Notes: generated by a model from the letters alone, not told the origin. Shown: positions 8,318-17,723, numbered from the stretch's first letter. The stretch is 64,000 nt of DNA from Hyphomonas adhaerens MHS-3 (GCF_000685235.1 NZ_ARYH01000003.1:124001-188000); one strand, 5' to 3'. Translations and numbers: made by a program.

Positions 8318-10054
8318 ATGACGCAACCCCGGCGCATCCTCGTCACCTCTGCCCTGCCGTATATCAACGGCGTCAAGCATCTCGGCAATCTGGCCGGGTC
8401 GATGCTTCCGGCTGACGTGTATTCCCGGGTGATGCGCCTCCTCGGCCACGATGTGACCTATATCTGCGCCACGGACGAACATGGCACCCCCGCGGAACTC
8501 GCAGCGCAGGCCGCTGGCGTCAGCGTGCAGGATTATTGTGACGAACAGTATGAAATCCAGCGTGCCGCCGGCGAAGGCTTCAGCCTGGCCTTCGACTGGT
8601 TCGGCCGCACGTCTCGTCCGGCAAACCACAAGGTTACCCAGCATCTTGCCCAGGCGCTGGAAAAGCAGGGCCTCATCGAGGAGCGGACATCCCAGCAGGT
8701 CTACTCAGTGGACGATGGCCGCTTCCTGCCGGACCGCTATGTCGAAGGCACCTGCCCGACCTGCGGCTTTGAAAAAGCCCGCGGCGACCAATGCGATAAT
8801 TGCGGACGCCTGTTGGACCCCGTCGACCTGATCGATCCGTACTCGTCGGTTTCAGGAAGCCGGAACATCGAGATCCGCGATACCAACCACCTCTACCTGC
8901 TCCAAGGCCAGATGCAGGACCGCATTCGCGAATGGGTGAACAGCAAGGGCGCCCAGTGGCCGAGCCTTGCGGTCTCCATCGCCAACAAATGGCTGGACGA
9001 AGGCCTGATCGCGCGTGCCATCACACGTGACCTGAGCTGGGGCGTGAAAGTAACGGATGCGGACGGCAACCCGCGTCCCGGTTATGAAGACAAGGTCTTC
9101 TATGTCTGGTTCGATGCGCCGATCGGCTACATCTCCGCGACGCAGGAATGGGCAGAGGCAACCGGCAATGACTGGGAAAGCCTCTGGAAGACAGACAAGG
9201 GCGCCGACGAAGTCGAGTATGTCCAGTTCATGGGCAAGGACAATGTCGCATTCCACACCGTATCGTTCCCGGTGACGCTACTTGGCTGCGGCGAGCCGTG
9301 GAAGACGGTCGACAAGCTGAAAGCCTTCAACTGGGTCACCTGGTATGGCGGCAAGTTCTCAACGTCCAACAAGCGCGGCGTGTTCATGGATCAGGCGCTG
9401 GACCTGCTGCCGGCGGACTATTGGCGCTGGTATCTGATCGCCAACGCGCCGGAAGGCTCCGACGCGGCGTTCACATGGGAAGGCTTCCAAAGCGCCGTCA
9501 ATTCCGACCTCGCCAACGTGCTCGGCAATTTCGTGAACCGGATTACCAAGTACACCGCTTCAAAATTCGATGGACAGGTGCCGGATGCCGGCACGCCGGG
9601 CGACGCTGAAGCGTGGATGGTCAATGAGCTGAAAGAGCGCCTGCCCCGCCTGATCGAACATTACGAAACGATGGAGTTCCGCAAGGCCGCTGCCGAAACG
9701 CGCGCCATCTGGGCTGCAGGGAACGAGTATCTCACCAAGGCCGAGCCGTGGGTGAAGTACAAATCGGATGTCGATGCGGCAGCCATTGGTGTGCGCGCGG
9801 GCCTCAACCTGGCGGCGCTGTTCGGCATCATCGCCCAGCCCATCATACCGGGCGCCGCGAAGAAGATTCTCGACGCATTGAACATCCCGGAAGAGAACCG
9901 GAACTTCCCGGCGGCAGATGCTGACTTTGCCGCCCTGCTGGATGCCCTGCCGCATGGCATGGCCATCTCACCGCCTGAAGTCCTTTTCCAGAAGATCGAA
10001 GACGCCCAGGTTGCCGAATGGGCTGAGCGCTTCGGCGGTGGCAAGGAAGACTAG
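8318..10054 (+). CDS. metG: Methionyl-tRNA synthetase
   Basis: 578 residues. Charges tRNA-Met in the cytoplasm. The HIGH-type motif is HLGN at residues 21-24. A zinc knuckle CPTCG...CDNCG lies near residues 146-161, and the KMSKS-type loop reads KFSTSNKRG near 345-353. This combination is that of the single-knuckle MetG group found in many alphaproteobacteria and actinobacteria. Other landmarks are WFDAPIGYISATQEW and QFMGKDNVAFH. The anticodon-binding helical domain follows (NRITKYTASKF onward). There is no C-terminal EMAP/tRNA-binding domain, so the enzyme is the short form. It is a monocistronic gene after a terminator and complete, with no oddities. Confidence 0.97.
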   Translation: MTQPRRILVTSALPYINGVKHLGNLAGSMLPADVYSRVMRLLGHDVTYICATDEHGTPAELAAQAAGVSVQDYCDEQYEIQRAAGEGFSLAFDWFGRTSRPANHKVTQHLAQALEKQGLIEERTSQQVYSVDDGRFLPDRYVEGTCPTCGFEKARGDQCDNCGRLLDPVDLIDPYSSVSGSRNIEIRDTNHLYLLQGQMQDRIREWVNSKGAQWPSLAVSIANKWLDEGLIARAITRDLSWGVKVTDADGNPRPGYEDKVFYVWFDAPIGYISATQEWAEATGNDWESLWKTDKGADEVEYVQFMGKDNVAFHTVSFPVTLLGCGEPWKTVDKLKAFNWVTWYGGKFSTSNKRGVFMDQALDLLPADYWRWYLIANAPEGSDAAFTWEGFQSAVNSDLANVLGNFVNRITKYTASKFDGQVPDAGTPGDAEAWMVNELKERLPRLIEHYETMEFRKAAAETRAIWAAGNEYLTKAEPWVKYKSDVDAAAIGVRAGLNLAALFGIIAQPIIPGAAKKILDALNIPEENRNFPAADADFAALLDALPHGMAISPPEVLFQKIEDAQVAEWAERFGGGKED

Positions 10055-10055
10055 A

Positions 10056-10071
10056 GCCTTTCAGCAAAGGC
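10056..10071. terminator. Short stem between convergent genes
   Basis: GCCTTT-cagc-AAAGGC, a perfect 6-bp hairpin lying between the convergent metG and the unknown membrane-protein gene. It lacks a T-run on either strand, so intrinsic termination is uncertain. Confidence 0.4.
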
Positions 10072-10080
10072 AAATCGGAC

Positions 10081-10692
10081 CTAGGCGTCGGGCGGGGTCT
10101 CAGGCTCCGCTTCGTCCCGCAAGTCTTCCCGGAGGCTGCGCAGCCGTTCCCGGTAGTGTTCTGCGTCTCCATATTCGGTGAACTCCGCATAGCGCGCGTG
10201 CCTGCCGATCACACGGCGCGCCTGCTTGATCGGGCACCAGTATTGTTCCGTGCGCGCAGCAACTTCGCGGACATAGGCGATCACGCCGTTCGCGTAGGAG
10301 CAATAGGCGCAATTCAGCTTCTCCATCGCATTCAGGTAAGCGAGGCTTTTCCGGTCGAACACCAGATAGTCGCGGCGCCTGACCTGAGGAATGCCATACA
10401 CCCGGAAGCAAATGGCCTGGTAGAGCGACACCCAGAGATCCAGGACCACAAAGACCACGATCAGGGAATATATGACCGGCGCGGTTACCACGACCCAGAA
10501 ACGCGCGCTCAACAGGTATGGGATCAGCGCCTTCCGCAGCTCATGGTGCCGGCGGACCACTTCCTGATCGAACAGGATGCGGCCGCGTTCCATGCCATAC
10601 CGGAACCCCGCCCGTTTTTTGGCAAATTCCGCTTCGAGCTCCAGTTCAAGCTCATGAATCTTTCCAAGTATCCGGTCTGTGTGGTCCGACAT
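10081..10692 (-). CDS. Unknown membrane protein with a Cys-containing C-terminal half
   Basis: 203 residues, no family recognised. The N-terminal ~55 residues are charged and probably helical/coiled (EFAKKRAGFRYGMERGR). Two adjacent hydrophobic helices follow around residues 62-95 (FWVVVTAPVIYSLIVVFVVL). The cytoplasmic-looking rest carries CAYC at ~128-131 and a further WCPIK at ~152-156, then an Arg/Glu-rich amphipathic tail ending in Pro/Asp residues. The three cysteines could coordinate a metal or form a disulfide. It is transcribed alone, convergent with metG. The start ATG lies at 10692. Conservation in related genomes would be needed to say more about its job. Confidence 0.7.
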   Translation of the reverse strand: MSDHTDRILGKIHELELELEAEFAKKRAGFRYGMERGRILFDQEVVRRHHELRKALIPYLLSARFWVVVTAPVIYSLIVVFVVLDLWVSLYQAICFRVYGIPQVRRRDYLVFDRKSLAYLNAMEKLNCAYCSYANGVIAYVREVAARTEQYWCPIKQARRVIGRHARYAEFTEYGDAEHYRERLRSLREDLRDEAEPETPPDA

Positions 10693-10743
10693 GTTTTCCC
10701 GATGCTCCCGAAACGCTGGTGGTTATGATCAGGACCGCACCGG

Positions 10744-11397
10744 TCACGACCGCCTGAATAATACTGACAGATTGTTTGATGGCATCTGAATCACCGGCTT
10801 GAGCCGGAGCCCTTCCCGGGACGCCAGCGGAACGAGATCGAGGTCCAGGTCACGCACGCCCCAGGCCGGGTCGCGCGATTGGAGGTTCTCGCTGAACGCA
10901 GCATTCGACGGGGCGATGTCACCATTCCGGGCGTAGGGGCCATAGAGGAACAAGTGCCCGCCTGGCTTCAGCAGTCGTCCGGCGCCTCGCAACAGGCCCT
11001 CGGTCGCAGCGAAGGGCGAAATGTGGACCATGTTCACGGAGACAATCAGGTCCCACGCCTTGCCTTCAACCTCTCCCCAGTTGTCCGATGAGGCGTCGAT
11101 GGCCAAGGGCCCGGACAGGCGGTCATGTTCGGCCGCGCCGCGCCAGGCTTGCTGGCTGATGCGGCCCGCCGGATCGATATCGGAATAGGTCCAGTGCAGC
11201 TCGGGAAAGGCATCGGTCAGAAACGCGCCGTGCTCGCCGGTACCGGATGCGATCTCCAGCACCTGCCCGCTGGTCAGCCCCTGCGCGGCAAACACATCGC
11301 GGACGGGTTCGCGGTTACGTGCGGTCGAGGGCGCGTAACGGCGGCCATCGCCGCCATCTTCGCGAGGCTCCAGCGCGACTGGCTTCTCGTCAGCCAT
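10744..11397 (-). CDS. DUF938 family SAM-dependent methyltransferase
   Basis: 217 residues. Class I methyltransferase fold: VLEIASGTGEHGAFL is the SAM-binding glycine loop (residues ~46-60) and YSDIDP the acidic end of strand 2. FDAPEN-type features of strand 4 are replaced by WDLIVSVNMVHISPF, characteristic of the DUF938 family. The N-terminal RRYAPSTARNREPV and the RNGDIAPSNAAFSENLQSRDP segment are further DUF938 hallmarks. The substrate of this family is unknown. Its start overlaps the end of the upstream aldo/keto reductase by 8 bases, so it is the last gene of a three-gene operon with that reductase and an acyl-CoA ligase. Confidence 0.9.
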   Translation of the reverse strand: MADEKPVALEPREDGGDGRRYAPSTARNREPVRDVFAAQGLTSGQVLEIASGTGEHGAFLTDAFPELHWTYSDIDPAGRISQQAWRGAAEHDRLSGPLAIDASSDNWGEVEGKAWDLIVSVNMVHISPFAATEGLLRGAGRLLKPGGHLFLYGPYARNGDIAPSNAAFSENLQSRDPAWGVRDLDLDLVPLASREGLRLKPVIQMPSNNLSVLFRRS

Positions 11398-12406
11398 TCG
11401 CCTTCTCGAAATCGTACATCTCTGTCGTCACAGTCGCCTGCCCAATCCTATTGTAGCGCGGGCCGACCGCCCGTTCCGGCGCGAAGTGCGCATCAAGGCG
11501 CGCAACCTGTTCCGGCGTCAGCGTTACCTCTGCCGCGCGGTGGTTTTCTTCCAGATGTTTCAGGTTCGTCGTGCCGGGAATCGGCAGCACGTTCGGGCCC
11601 TTTGCCAGCGTCCAGGCAATGGCGAGCTGGGCGACGGAACAACCGGCCTCCTCTGCCATGGCTTTTGCCTCAGCCAGCAGGGGCAGGTTGCCCGAATAGT
11701 ACTCCGGCCTGAAGCGCGGAAATGCGCGGACGCGCATGTCCGTTTCATGGAAATTTGCGGGGTCCGCAGGCGGGTCCGCGAGGAAGCCGCGGCCAACCGG
11801 CGAGAAAGCCACCAGCGCCGTGCCCAGTTCTTCGCAGGCCTGCATGACGGCGATCTCGGGGTTGCGAACCCAAAGCGAATATTCAGACTGCATCGCCGCG
11901 ATGGGATGGACTGCTGCGCCGCGGCGCAGGTCCTCCGCCCCCATTTCCGACAGGCCCGCAAACCGGATCTTGCCTTCGGATACAAGGTCCGCCAGTGCGC
12001 CGACTGAGTCTTCGATGGGCACATTCGGATCCGGCCGGTGCAGATAATAGAGGTCGATCACATCTGTTTTCAGACGCTTCAGGCTCGCTTCGCACGCGGC
12101 CTTGATGGCCTCGGGCCGGCCATCCAGCACACGCTCGCCATCGCGGACGTCCAGCACGCACTTGCTGGCCAGGAAATATTCCTGGCGCCGGTGGCCGAGC
12201 GCCTCGCCGATCAGCTCTTCACTTCGGCCAACACCATAGATCGTCGCGGTGTCGAGAAAGTCGTAGCCAAGGTCGAGCGACCGGGTGAGGAGCGCCTTCG
12301 CCTCATCCTCCGGAAGCGGCGGCCCATAGGCATGACAAATGTTCATGCAGCCAAGGCCAACCGGGTAAACCTCCCGGTCTCCGATCTTGCGACGTTGTAC
12401 GCCCAT
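11390..12406 (-). CDS. Aldo/keto reductase
   Basis: 338 residues, NADP(H)-dependent oxidoreductase of the (beta/alpha)8 AKR family. The catalytic tetrad is visible: Asp and Tyr in FLDTATIYG (residues ~50-58), Lys in ASKC (~80) and His in YLHRPDP (~123). The C-terminal NADP-binding stretch is IPGTTNLKHLEENHRA. It is closest in look to the YakC/AKR13-type group. Middle gene of a minus-strand operon: it starts 4 bp after the acyl-CoA ligase stop and overlaps the methyltransferase start. The physiological substrate, presumably an aldehyde or ketone, is not deducible. Confidence 0.93.
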   Translation of the reverse strand: MGVQRRKIGDREVYPVGLGCMNICHAYGPPLPEDEAKALLTRSLDLGYDFLDTATIYGVGRSEELIGEALGHRRQEYFLASKCVLDVRDGERVLDGRPEAIKAACEASLKRLKTDVIDLYYLHRPDPNVPIEDSVGALADLVSEGKIRFAGLSEMGAEDLRRGAAVHPIAAMQSEYSLWVRNPEIAVMQACEELGTALVAFSPVGRGFLADPPADPANFHETDMRVRAFPRFRPEYYSGNLPLLAEAKAMAEEAGCSVAQLAIAWTLAKGPNVLPIPGTTNLKHLEENHRAAEVTLTPEQVARLDAHFAPERAVGPRYNRIGQATVTTEMYDFEKANG

Positions 12407-12410
12407 TCGA

Positions 12411-14162
12411 TTATCCCCGTGGTGTGAACTGCTCCCGCAATTCGTTTTTCAGGATCTTGCCGTTTGCATTGCGCGGCAGCGGTTCTTCCTTGAAATGGAT
12501 CTCGACCGGCACCTTGAACGCGGCCAGCTGATTGGCGACATGGGCGCGCAGCTCATCCTCGCTCACGCTCATACCGGGCTTCAGCTGCACGACCGCGCCG
12601 ACTTCCTCGCCCAGCACCTTGTGCGGAATGCCGACGACGGCAGCGTCCATCACGGCCGGGTGGTCGTAGAGGGCGCTTTCCACTTCGATGCTGTAGATGT
12701 TCTCGCCGCCGCGGATCAGCATGTCTTTCGCGCGGTCGACCAGGTAGAGGAAGCCTTCCTCGTCGAGGCGGGCTAGGTCACCCGTCACGACCCAGCCATT
12801 GCGGAACGTCTCCGCGGTGGCATCCGGACGGTTCCAGTAAAGCTTGCAGTTCGATGGGCTCTTGCACCACAGTTCGCCGACTTCCCCTTCAGCAACGGGA
12901 TTGCCCTCCGGGTCGCAGATTTTCAGCTCCACGGCAGACGGCGGCGCGCCTGCGCTGGTCGGACGGTTCACATAGTCTTCGCCAATGTTCAGCGTCACCG
13001 TCGCGCAGGTCTCTGTCATGCCCCAGCCATTGCCGGGCGCGGCATTCGGCAGGCGGCGCTTGATTGTGGAAACAAGTTCCGGTGCAGACGGCGCCCCGCC
13101 ATAGGAGACCACCTCGATCGAGGACAGGTCGTACTTTTCGCGATCCGGATGTTCCAGCACCTGCCAGGCGATCGCCGGCACACCGCCAACGCTGGTGATG
13201 CGTTCACGTTCGATGATCGGCAGCGCCTCCCCGGCGTCCCATTTGTACATCGTCACGATCTTGTCGCCGCGCAGGGCGGTCGGGATCAGGATCGCGAAGG
13301 ACCCGGTAGCGTGGAAGAACGGGATCGACATCAGCGTTGCCCGCGTCACTTCAGGATCCGGCTCCGGCACCGGCTCACCTTTGCGCAGGTACATCCGCGC
13401 CGTACAGGTCAGCGAGTTGAACATGTTCGCGATGACGGCGCGGTGGGTCGCAAGCGCCCCTTTCGGCTTACCCGTCGTGCCCGACGTGTACATGATTGTG
13501 GCGTCGTCATCCGGGCCGACATCGACGTTCGGCATGCCAAGCTCCGGCAGGTCCGCCCAGGAATTGGCCGGACCGATCGCTTCTTCCATTGTGGAGACGC
13601 ACGGATGATTGTGCTCGTCACCCGGGTCGCGTGCGATGATCACGTGCTTCAGGTCCGGCAGGTCTTCCATATGTTCGTGGATGCGTTCGAAGATCTGCGG
13701 ATCGACGACCGCTGCCTTCACGCCCGCAAAGGACAGGCCGTACTGCAGCTCCTCTCCGGTCCACCAGGAATTCATCGGCGTCGCGATGGCGCCCAGGCTC
13801 AGCGCCGCATAGAAGGCAACCGGCCACTGCGGATAGTTCCGCATGACCACGGCCACGCGGTCCCCCTTGGTGACGCCATACGTGTCGCGCAGCGTGGCGG
13901 CGAAATTCTCCACCGCGCGCAGCATCGCCTTATAGGTGACGCGCTCATCCTGGTAGACGATGTAGTCCCGGTCCGGATGCGTCATGGCCGCCAGGAACAG
14001 GATCGAATGGATGTTCGGCGGCGCGTTCGTGTAGCCCTTGGACGGGACGCCATCCACAACCGTGTCTTCCACCTCGACCGGAGAACCTGGGGCCGCAAGG
14101 GCGGCGTTGGCCTCGGCGATGGACATGGCGGGCCAATTGGGGGGAAGCAGCTCTGATGACAT
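12411..14162 (-). CDS. Fatty-acyl-CoA synthetase / AMP-dependent ligase
   Basis: 583 residues. ATP- and CoA-dependent carboxylic-acid ligase of the ANL superfamily. Motifs are the P-loop-like IMYTSGTTGKPKGAL, the substrate-pocket motif NGWGMTETCATV, the hinge VDRAKDMLIRGGENIYSIEVE and the catalytic C-terminal lysine in RNANGKILKNELRE. The best start is ATG at 14160-14162 with GAGGAAA just upstream; a longer frame to 14234 has no better site. First gene of the operon with the aldo/keto reductase and DUF938 methyltransferase. A medium- or long-chain acyl or aryl substrate is likely; chain length cannot be read from the sequence. Confidence 0.93.
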   Translation of the reverse strand: MSSELLPPNWPAMSIAEANAALAAPGSPVEVEDTVVDGVPSKGYTNAPPNIHSILFLAAMTHPDRDYIVYQDERVTYKAMLRAVENFAATLRDTYGVTKGDRVAVVMRNYPQWPVAFYAALSLGAIATPMNSWWTGEELQYGLSFAGVKAAVVDPQIFERIHEHMEDLPDLKHVIIARDPGDEHNHPCVSTMEEAIGPANSWADLPELGMPNVDVGPDDDATIMYTSGTTGKPKGALATHRAVIANMFNSLTCTARMYLRKGEPVPEPDPEVTRATLMSIPFFHATGSFAILIPTALRGDKIVTMYKWDAGEALPIIERERITSVGGVPAIAWQVLEHPDREKYDLSSIEVVSYGGAPSAPELVSTIKRRLPNAAPGNGWGMTETCATVTLNIGEDYVNRPTSAGAPPSAVELKICDPEGNPVAEGEVGELWCKSPSNCKLYWNRPDATAETFRNGWVVTGDLARLDEEGFLYLVDRAKDMLIRGGENIYSIEVESALYDHPAVMDAAVVGIPHKVLGEEVGAVVQLKPGMSVSEDELRAHVANQLAAFKVPVEIHFKEEPLPRNANGKILKNELREQFTPRG

Positions 14163-14242
14163 GGGTTTCCTCGGGAAGGTTATATGGTTCGCGCCACACA
14201 ACCACGCCGAGGGCCGGGTTTGAAGAGGCCGCAAGGCCGCGG

Positions 14243-14296
14243 TTCAGGGATTCTGGCACCTTACCTTACGGCAGGAACTGCAGAAATATCCCTGAA
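14243..14296. promoter_or_regulatory. 9-bp inverted repeat upstream of the acyl-CoA ligase operon
   Basis: TTCAGGGAT (14243-14251) and its perfect complement ATCCCTGAA (14288-14296) lie 45 bp apart centre to centre, in the 176-nt gap upstream of the ligase operon and downstream of a lipoprotein gene. It could be a regulator site spanning about four helical turns or a stem-loop. No cognate regulator is adjacent. Confidence 0.45.
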
Positions 14297-14338
14297 TCGC
14301 GCTTGCGAGCTGCAATAGATACTACAGTCTACGTCTGG

Positions 14339-14989
14339 TTATTTCCCGAAGTCGCAGAAACGGAGCTCGTGATAGGTTCCGTCCGGCTCGGTCAGGTCAT
14401 AGGTCCGGCCCGTCAGGGCATCGTCCTCGCAGAGGTAACCGATCTGGTACATGGCCAGCAGCGCCTCATTGTCCGGCGTCAGGTCATTGGCCAGCATCAG
14501 GTCGATGGCGTCGTCATGGCGGCCCAGTTCCATCAGGATGTTGAATTTCTGCGTCCGGGTCGTTTCCGGCTGAGCGAGGAGCGCGTTCAGTGACGTCGCC
14601 TTGCCGCGGGCGCTGTCCAGCATGGAGGCGGCCGCCGTGCTCCACTCGGTATCACTGTAGTCGGCCAGGATTTCCTCGAAGTCCTCAATCGCGCCCATTG
14701 TGTCGTAGCCATGTTCGCCAAGACGCAGTTCGCCGCGGCGATAAAGCACTTCCGCCAGCTCATCGCGGTTGAGCGACGGGTTGCCCGTCAACTGGGTCAG
14801 CCGGTCAATCGCGGCCTGTGTGTTGCCAGCGGTCACCAGTTCTTCGACGGTCTGCATCGCCAGTTCATAGGGCGACACCTCGATCGTGGTGGAAACGGCG
14901 ACAGCCGTTTCGGCTTCCGGGGTGGGCGTCGAACTACAGGCGGCCAGGACAAGGGCGGATGCGGCGGCGGCGAGGCTGAGGCGAATCAT
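14339..14989 (-). CDS. TPR-type lipoprotein, paralogue 1
   Basis: 216 residues. Lipoprotein signal with lipobox LAAC (Cys18). Then a Thr/Glu/Ala-rich linker and a helical region with a TPR-like unit: AAIDRLTQL, the shared block NPSLNRDELAEVLYRRGELR, GAIEDFEEILADY. The tail contains a Cys pair (YLCEDD... and RFCDFGK at the C-terminus). It resembles the next lipoprotein gene upstream (15089-15730) in the DPSL-DE-AE-LYRRG-LR block, in the helical layout and in the paired C-terminal cysteines, so the two are probably tandem paralogues. Likely periplasmic, anchored in a membrane. Function unknown. Confidence 0.82.
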   Translation of the reverse strand: MIRLSLAAAASALVLAACSSTPTPEAETAVAVSTTIEVSPYELAMQTVEELVTAGNTQAAIDRLTQLTGNPSLNRDELAEVLYRRGELRLGEHGYDTMGAIEDFEEILADYSDTEWSTAAASMLDSARGKATSLNALLAQPETTRTQKFNILMELGRHDDAIDLMLANDLTPDNEALLAMYQIGYLCEDDALTGRTYDLTEPDGTYHELRFCDFGK

Positions 14990-15088
14990 GATCGGAAGCT
15001 CCGTACAGGCAAGGTTGAGGCAATGGCGTTGTTGTTAGACGTGCAACACGTACGGTGGCAGGGCCGGATTGTGAATTTTGTGTGGTCT

Positions 15089-15730
15089 TTACCCCTCCAC
15101 ATCACCCGTTTCTGCCTCCGCTTCGACCGGTTCGGACAGCGGATTGCACCAGGTGAGGCCTTCCAGCCAGTCGCGCGGATCCCCGGCGCCCTGCACCGGT
15201 CCACCTGCCCCGTCCGCACCGCAGATGAATCCTGCGTCTTTCAGCCTTTGCGTTTGCGCTTCATTCGGGCTGATGCCTGATTTCTGGTACCGCAGAGCCG
15301 GCGCCTCTCGGTCGCCCAACGTCCAGGAAACGTCGAACCATTGCGACAGGGTCAGCATATAGCCGAGGCGGGGTTCAAGCGCTTCGAGGTCTGACCGGGC
15401 AAGATCAAGTTCGATCTCTGCCTGCCCCGCGCGCGGATGGTCGGGGGCGAGGGCCAGCATCGCCTCAAGGTCGGCCACGGCGCCGCGCCGGTTGTCCGCC
15501 GCCAGTCGGCGCAGGCTGCCACGCCGGTAAAGCGCTTCAGCCCGCTCGTCCTGTTTCAGCGACGGATCGGCCAGCAGCGCCGTCAGCGCTGCATCGGTTT
15601 GATAGGGGTTCGGCGCAGCTTCAGCTGCCGCCAGGCGGTCTGAAAAGGGAATGGCCGGCTCGGGCGCAGATGCGCAAGCGGCAGCGACGGCCAGCATCAG
15701 GGCCGCCAGAAAGGAACGGTAAACACGCAT
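15089..15730 (-). CDS. TPR-type lipoprotein, paralogue 2
   Basis: 213 residues when started at the ATG at 15728-15730, which gives a proper lipoprotein signal (MRVYRSFLAAL, lipobox AAAC, Cys19). A longer open frame to 15901 would bury the signal and overlap dxs, so it is rejected. The core has TPR-like helices: ALLADPSLKQDERAEALYRR and AVADLEAMLALAPDHPRAG. The C-terminal part has FICGAD and LTWCNP, a Cys pair matching that of the neighbouring paralogue (14339-14989). It lies 70 nt downstream of dxs on the same strand and may be read through from the isoprenoid operon. Function unknown. Confidence 0.8.
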   Translation of the reverse strand: MRVYRSFLAALMLAVAAACASAPEPAIPFSDRLAAAEAAPNPYQTDAALTALLADPSLKQDERAEALYRRGSLRRLAADNRRGAVADLEAMLALAPDHPRAGQAEIELDLARSDLEALEPRLGYMLTLSQWFDVSWTLGDREAPALRYQKSGISPNEAQTQRLKDAGFICGADGAGGPVQGAGDPRDWLEGLTWCNPLSEPVEAEAETGDVEG

Positions 15731-15800
15731 GACCGCACCTAACCGGGCTTCGCCCGGCGCCGCAAATTGCATTTCAGTTAGGCACTGCGTCAGGCCCGGG

Positions 15801-17723
15801 TCAAGCTCTGGCCAGACGCTCGATTTCGGCAATGTCGCCCCGGCCAAGCGCCTCGATGGCGCGGGCGGCGATATGCCGGGCGTTGAGACCGGCAGTCTCA
15901 TACATGTTGTAAGGCGTGTCCTGGTCCTGGAATTCGTCCGGCAGCGTCATCGGCCGGATCTTCAGCCCACTGTCGAGCCCGCCGCTGCGTGCCAGGTATT
16001 CCAGAACGAAACTGCCAAAGCCGCCGGTGGCGCCTTCCTCAATCGTGATCAGGACTTCGTGCTCTTTCGCGAGCCGGTCGACCAGGTCTGTGTCCAGCGG
16101 CTTGGCGAAGCGGGCATCGGCAACCGTTGCCGACAAGCCCTGCGCGGCCAGCATGTCTGCCGCCTTCATCGCTTCGCCGAGGCGCGTGCCATAGGACAGG
16201 ATCGCCACAGTGGTGCCTTCGCGGATGACCCGGCCCTTGCCGATTTCCAGCGGGGTCAGCACCTCCGGCATGTCCACGCCGACGCCTTCGCCGCGCGGAT
16301 ACCTGAAGGCGCTCGGCCGGTCGTCGATTTCCAGTGACGTCAGAACCATGCGGGCCAGTTCGGCCTCGTCGCCTGCCGCCATGCAGATCATGCCTGGCAG
16401 CGCGCCGAGATAGCCGATGTCGAAACTGCCGGCATGCGTTGCCCCATCGGCGCCGACGAGACCGGCGCGATCGATGGCGAAGCGCACAGGCAGCTTCTGA
16501 ATGGCCACGTCATGCACGACCTGATCATAGCCGCGCTGCAGGAAGGTGGAATAGATCGCGCAGAACGGCTTCATGCCGTCTGCGGCGAGGCCCGCGGCGA
16601 ACGTCACGCCATGCTGCTCGGCGATCCCGACATCGAAATGACGGTCAGGGAATTTTGCGGCAAAGATATCGGTCGACGTGCCGGAGGGCATGGCCGCCGT
16701 GATCGCGCAGATCCGGTCGTCCTTTTCCGCCAGCTGCGTCAGCGTCTGGCCGAAAACTTTCTGGTAGGCCGGCGCCTTCGGTTTCGGCTTGGACTGTTCG
16801 CCCGTGATGACGGAGAATTTCGAAACGCCGTGATACTTGTCGGCGGAATTCTCGGCCGGGGCGTAGCCCTTGCCCTTCTGCGTGACGACGTGGATCAGGA
16901 TCGGCCCGTCACGCATGGCCTTCACGTTTTCGAGGATCGGGATCAGGACATCGAGGTCATGCCCGTCGACCGGGCCGACATAATAGAAGCCCAGTTCCTC
17001 GAACAGCGTGCCGCCCATGGCGAAGCCGCGCAGGAACTCCTCCGCACGCCGGGCCGGGCTTTCGAGGCCCATCGGCGCAACGACTTTCTTGGCAATCCGG
17101 CGCAGGCCGCGATACGGCCGCGAAGAGACAAGCTGAGAGAGGTGGTTGCTCATCGCCCCGACCGGCGGAGCGATGGACATGTCATTATCGTTCAGGATGA
17201 CAATCAGGCGCGACTTGTCGGCGCCCGCATTGTTCATCGCCTCATAGGCCATGCCGGCTGACATGGAGCCGTCGCCGATCACTGCGATGACATTGGAATT
17301 CTCTTCCTGGATGTCCCGCGCCTTGGCAAAGCCGAGCCCGGCAGAGATCGAGGTCGAGGCATGGGCCGCCCCGAAGGGGTCGTATTCGCTCTCCGACCGT
17401 TTGGTGAAGCCGGACAGGCCACCACCCTGGCGCAGCGTGCGCATGCGGTCGCGGCGGCCGGTAAGGATCTTGTGGGGATAGCACTGATGGCCGACATCCC
17501 AGATCAGCTTGTCTTTCGGCGTATCGAAGATCGAATGAATGGCGACCGTCAGTTCGACGACGCCGAGGCCGGACCCGAGATGCCCGCCGGTCACCGAGAC
17601 GACATCAATCACCTCTTCGCGCACTTCATTCGCGATCTGCTTCAGCTCTGCCCGCGAACGGCCTTTAAGGTCGTCGGGCGAGTCGATCGCGTCGAGCAGG
17701 CGGTTGGGTCTGGTGTCGGTCAT
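15801..17723 (-). CDS. dxs: 1-deoxy-D-xylulose-5-phosphate synthase
   Basis: 640 residues, full length. Thiamine-diphosphate enzyme that joins pyruvate and glyceraldehyde-3-phosphate in the first step of the non-mevalonate isoprenoid pathway. Motifs: [37 protein letters not shown], the ThDP motif [18 protein letters not shown]...[13 protein letters not shown], and [12 protein letters not shown] with the [15 protein letters not shown]-terminal domain. Third gene of xseB-ispA-dxs, 39 nt after ispA. The order groups precursor formation with prenyl chain elongation, as in many proteobacteria. Confidence 0.97.
   Translation of the reverse strand: MTDTRPNRLLDAIDSPDDLKGRSRAELKQIANEVREEVIDVVSVTGGHLGSGLGVVELTVAIHSIFDTPKDKLIWDVGHQCYPHKILTGRRDRMRTLRQGGGLSGFTKRSESEYDPFGAAHASTSISAGLGFAKARDIQEENSNVIAVIGDGSMSAGMAYEAMNNAGADKSRLIVILNDNDMSIAPPVGAMSNHLSQLVSSRPYRGLRRIAKKVVAPMGLESPARRAEEFLRGFAMGGTLFEELGFYYVGPVDGHDLDVLIPILENVKAMRDGPILIHVVTQKGKGYAPAENSADKYHGVSKFSVITGEQSKPKPKAPAYQKVFGQTLTQLAEKDDRICAITAAMPSGTSTDIFAAKFPDRHFDVGIAEQHGVTFAAGLAADGMKPFCAIYSTFLQRGYDQVVHDVAIQKLPVRFAIDRAGLVGADGATHAGSFDIGYLGALPGMICMAAGDEAELARMVLTSLEIDDRPSAFRYPRGEGVGVDMPEVLTPLEIGKGRVIREGTTVAILSYGTRLGEAMKAADMLAAQGLSATVADARFAKPLDTDLVDRLAKEHEVLITIEEGATGGFGSFVLEYLARSGGLDSGLKIRPMTLPDEFQDQDTPYNMYETAGLNARHIAARAIEALGRGDIAEIERLARA

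Noticed and set aside
15731-15901. N-terminal extension of lipoprotein paralogue 2
   Set aside because: It would bury the lipoprotein signal and overlap dxs by about 100 bases.
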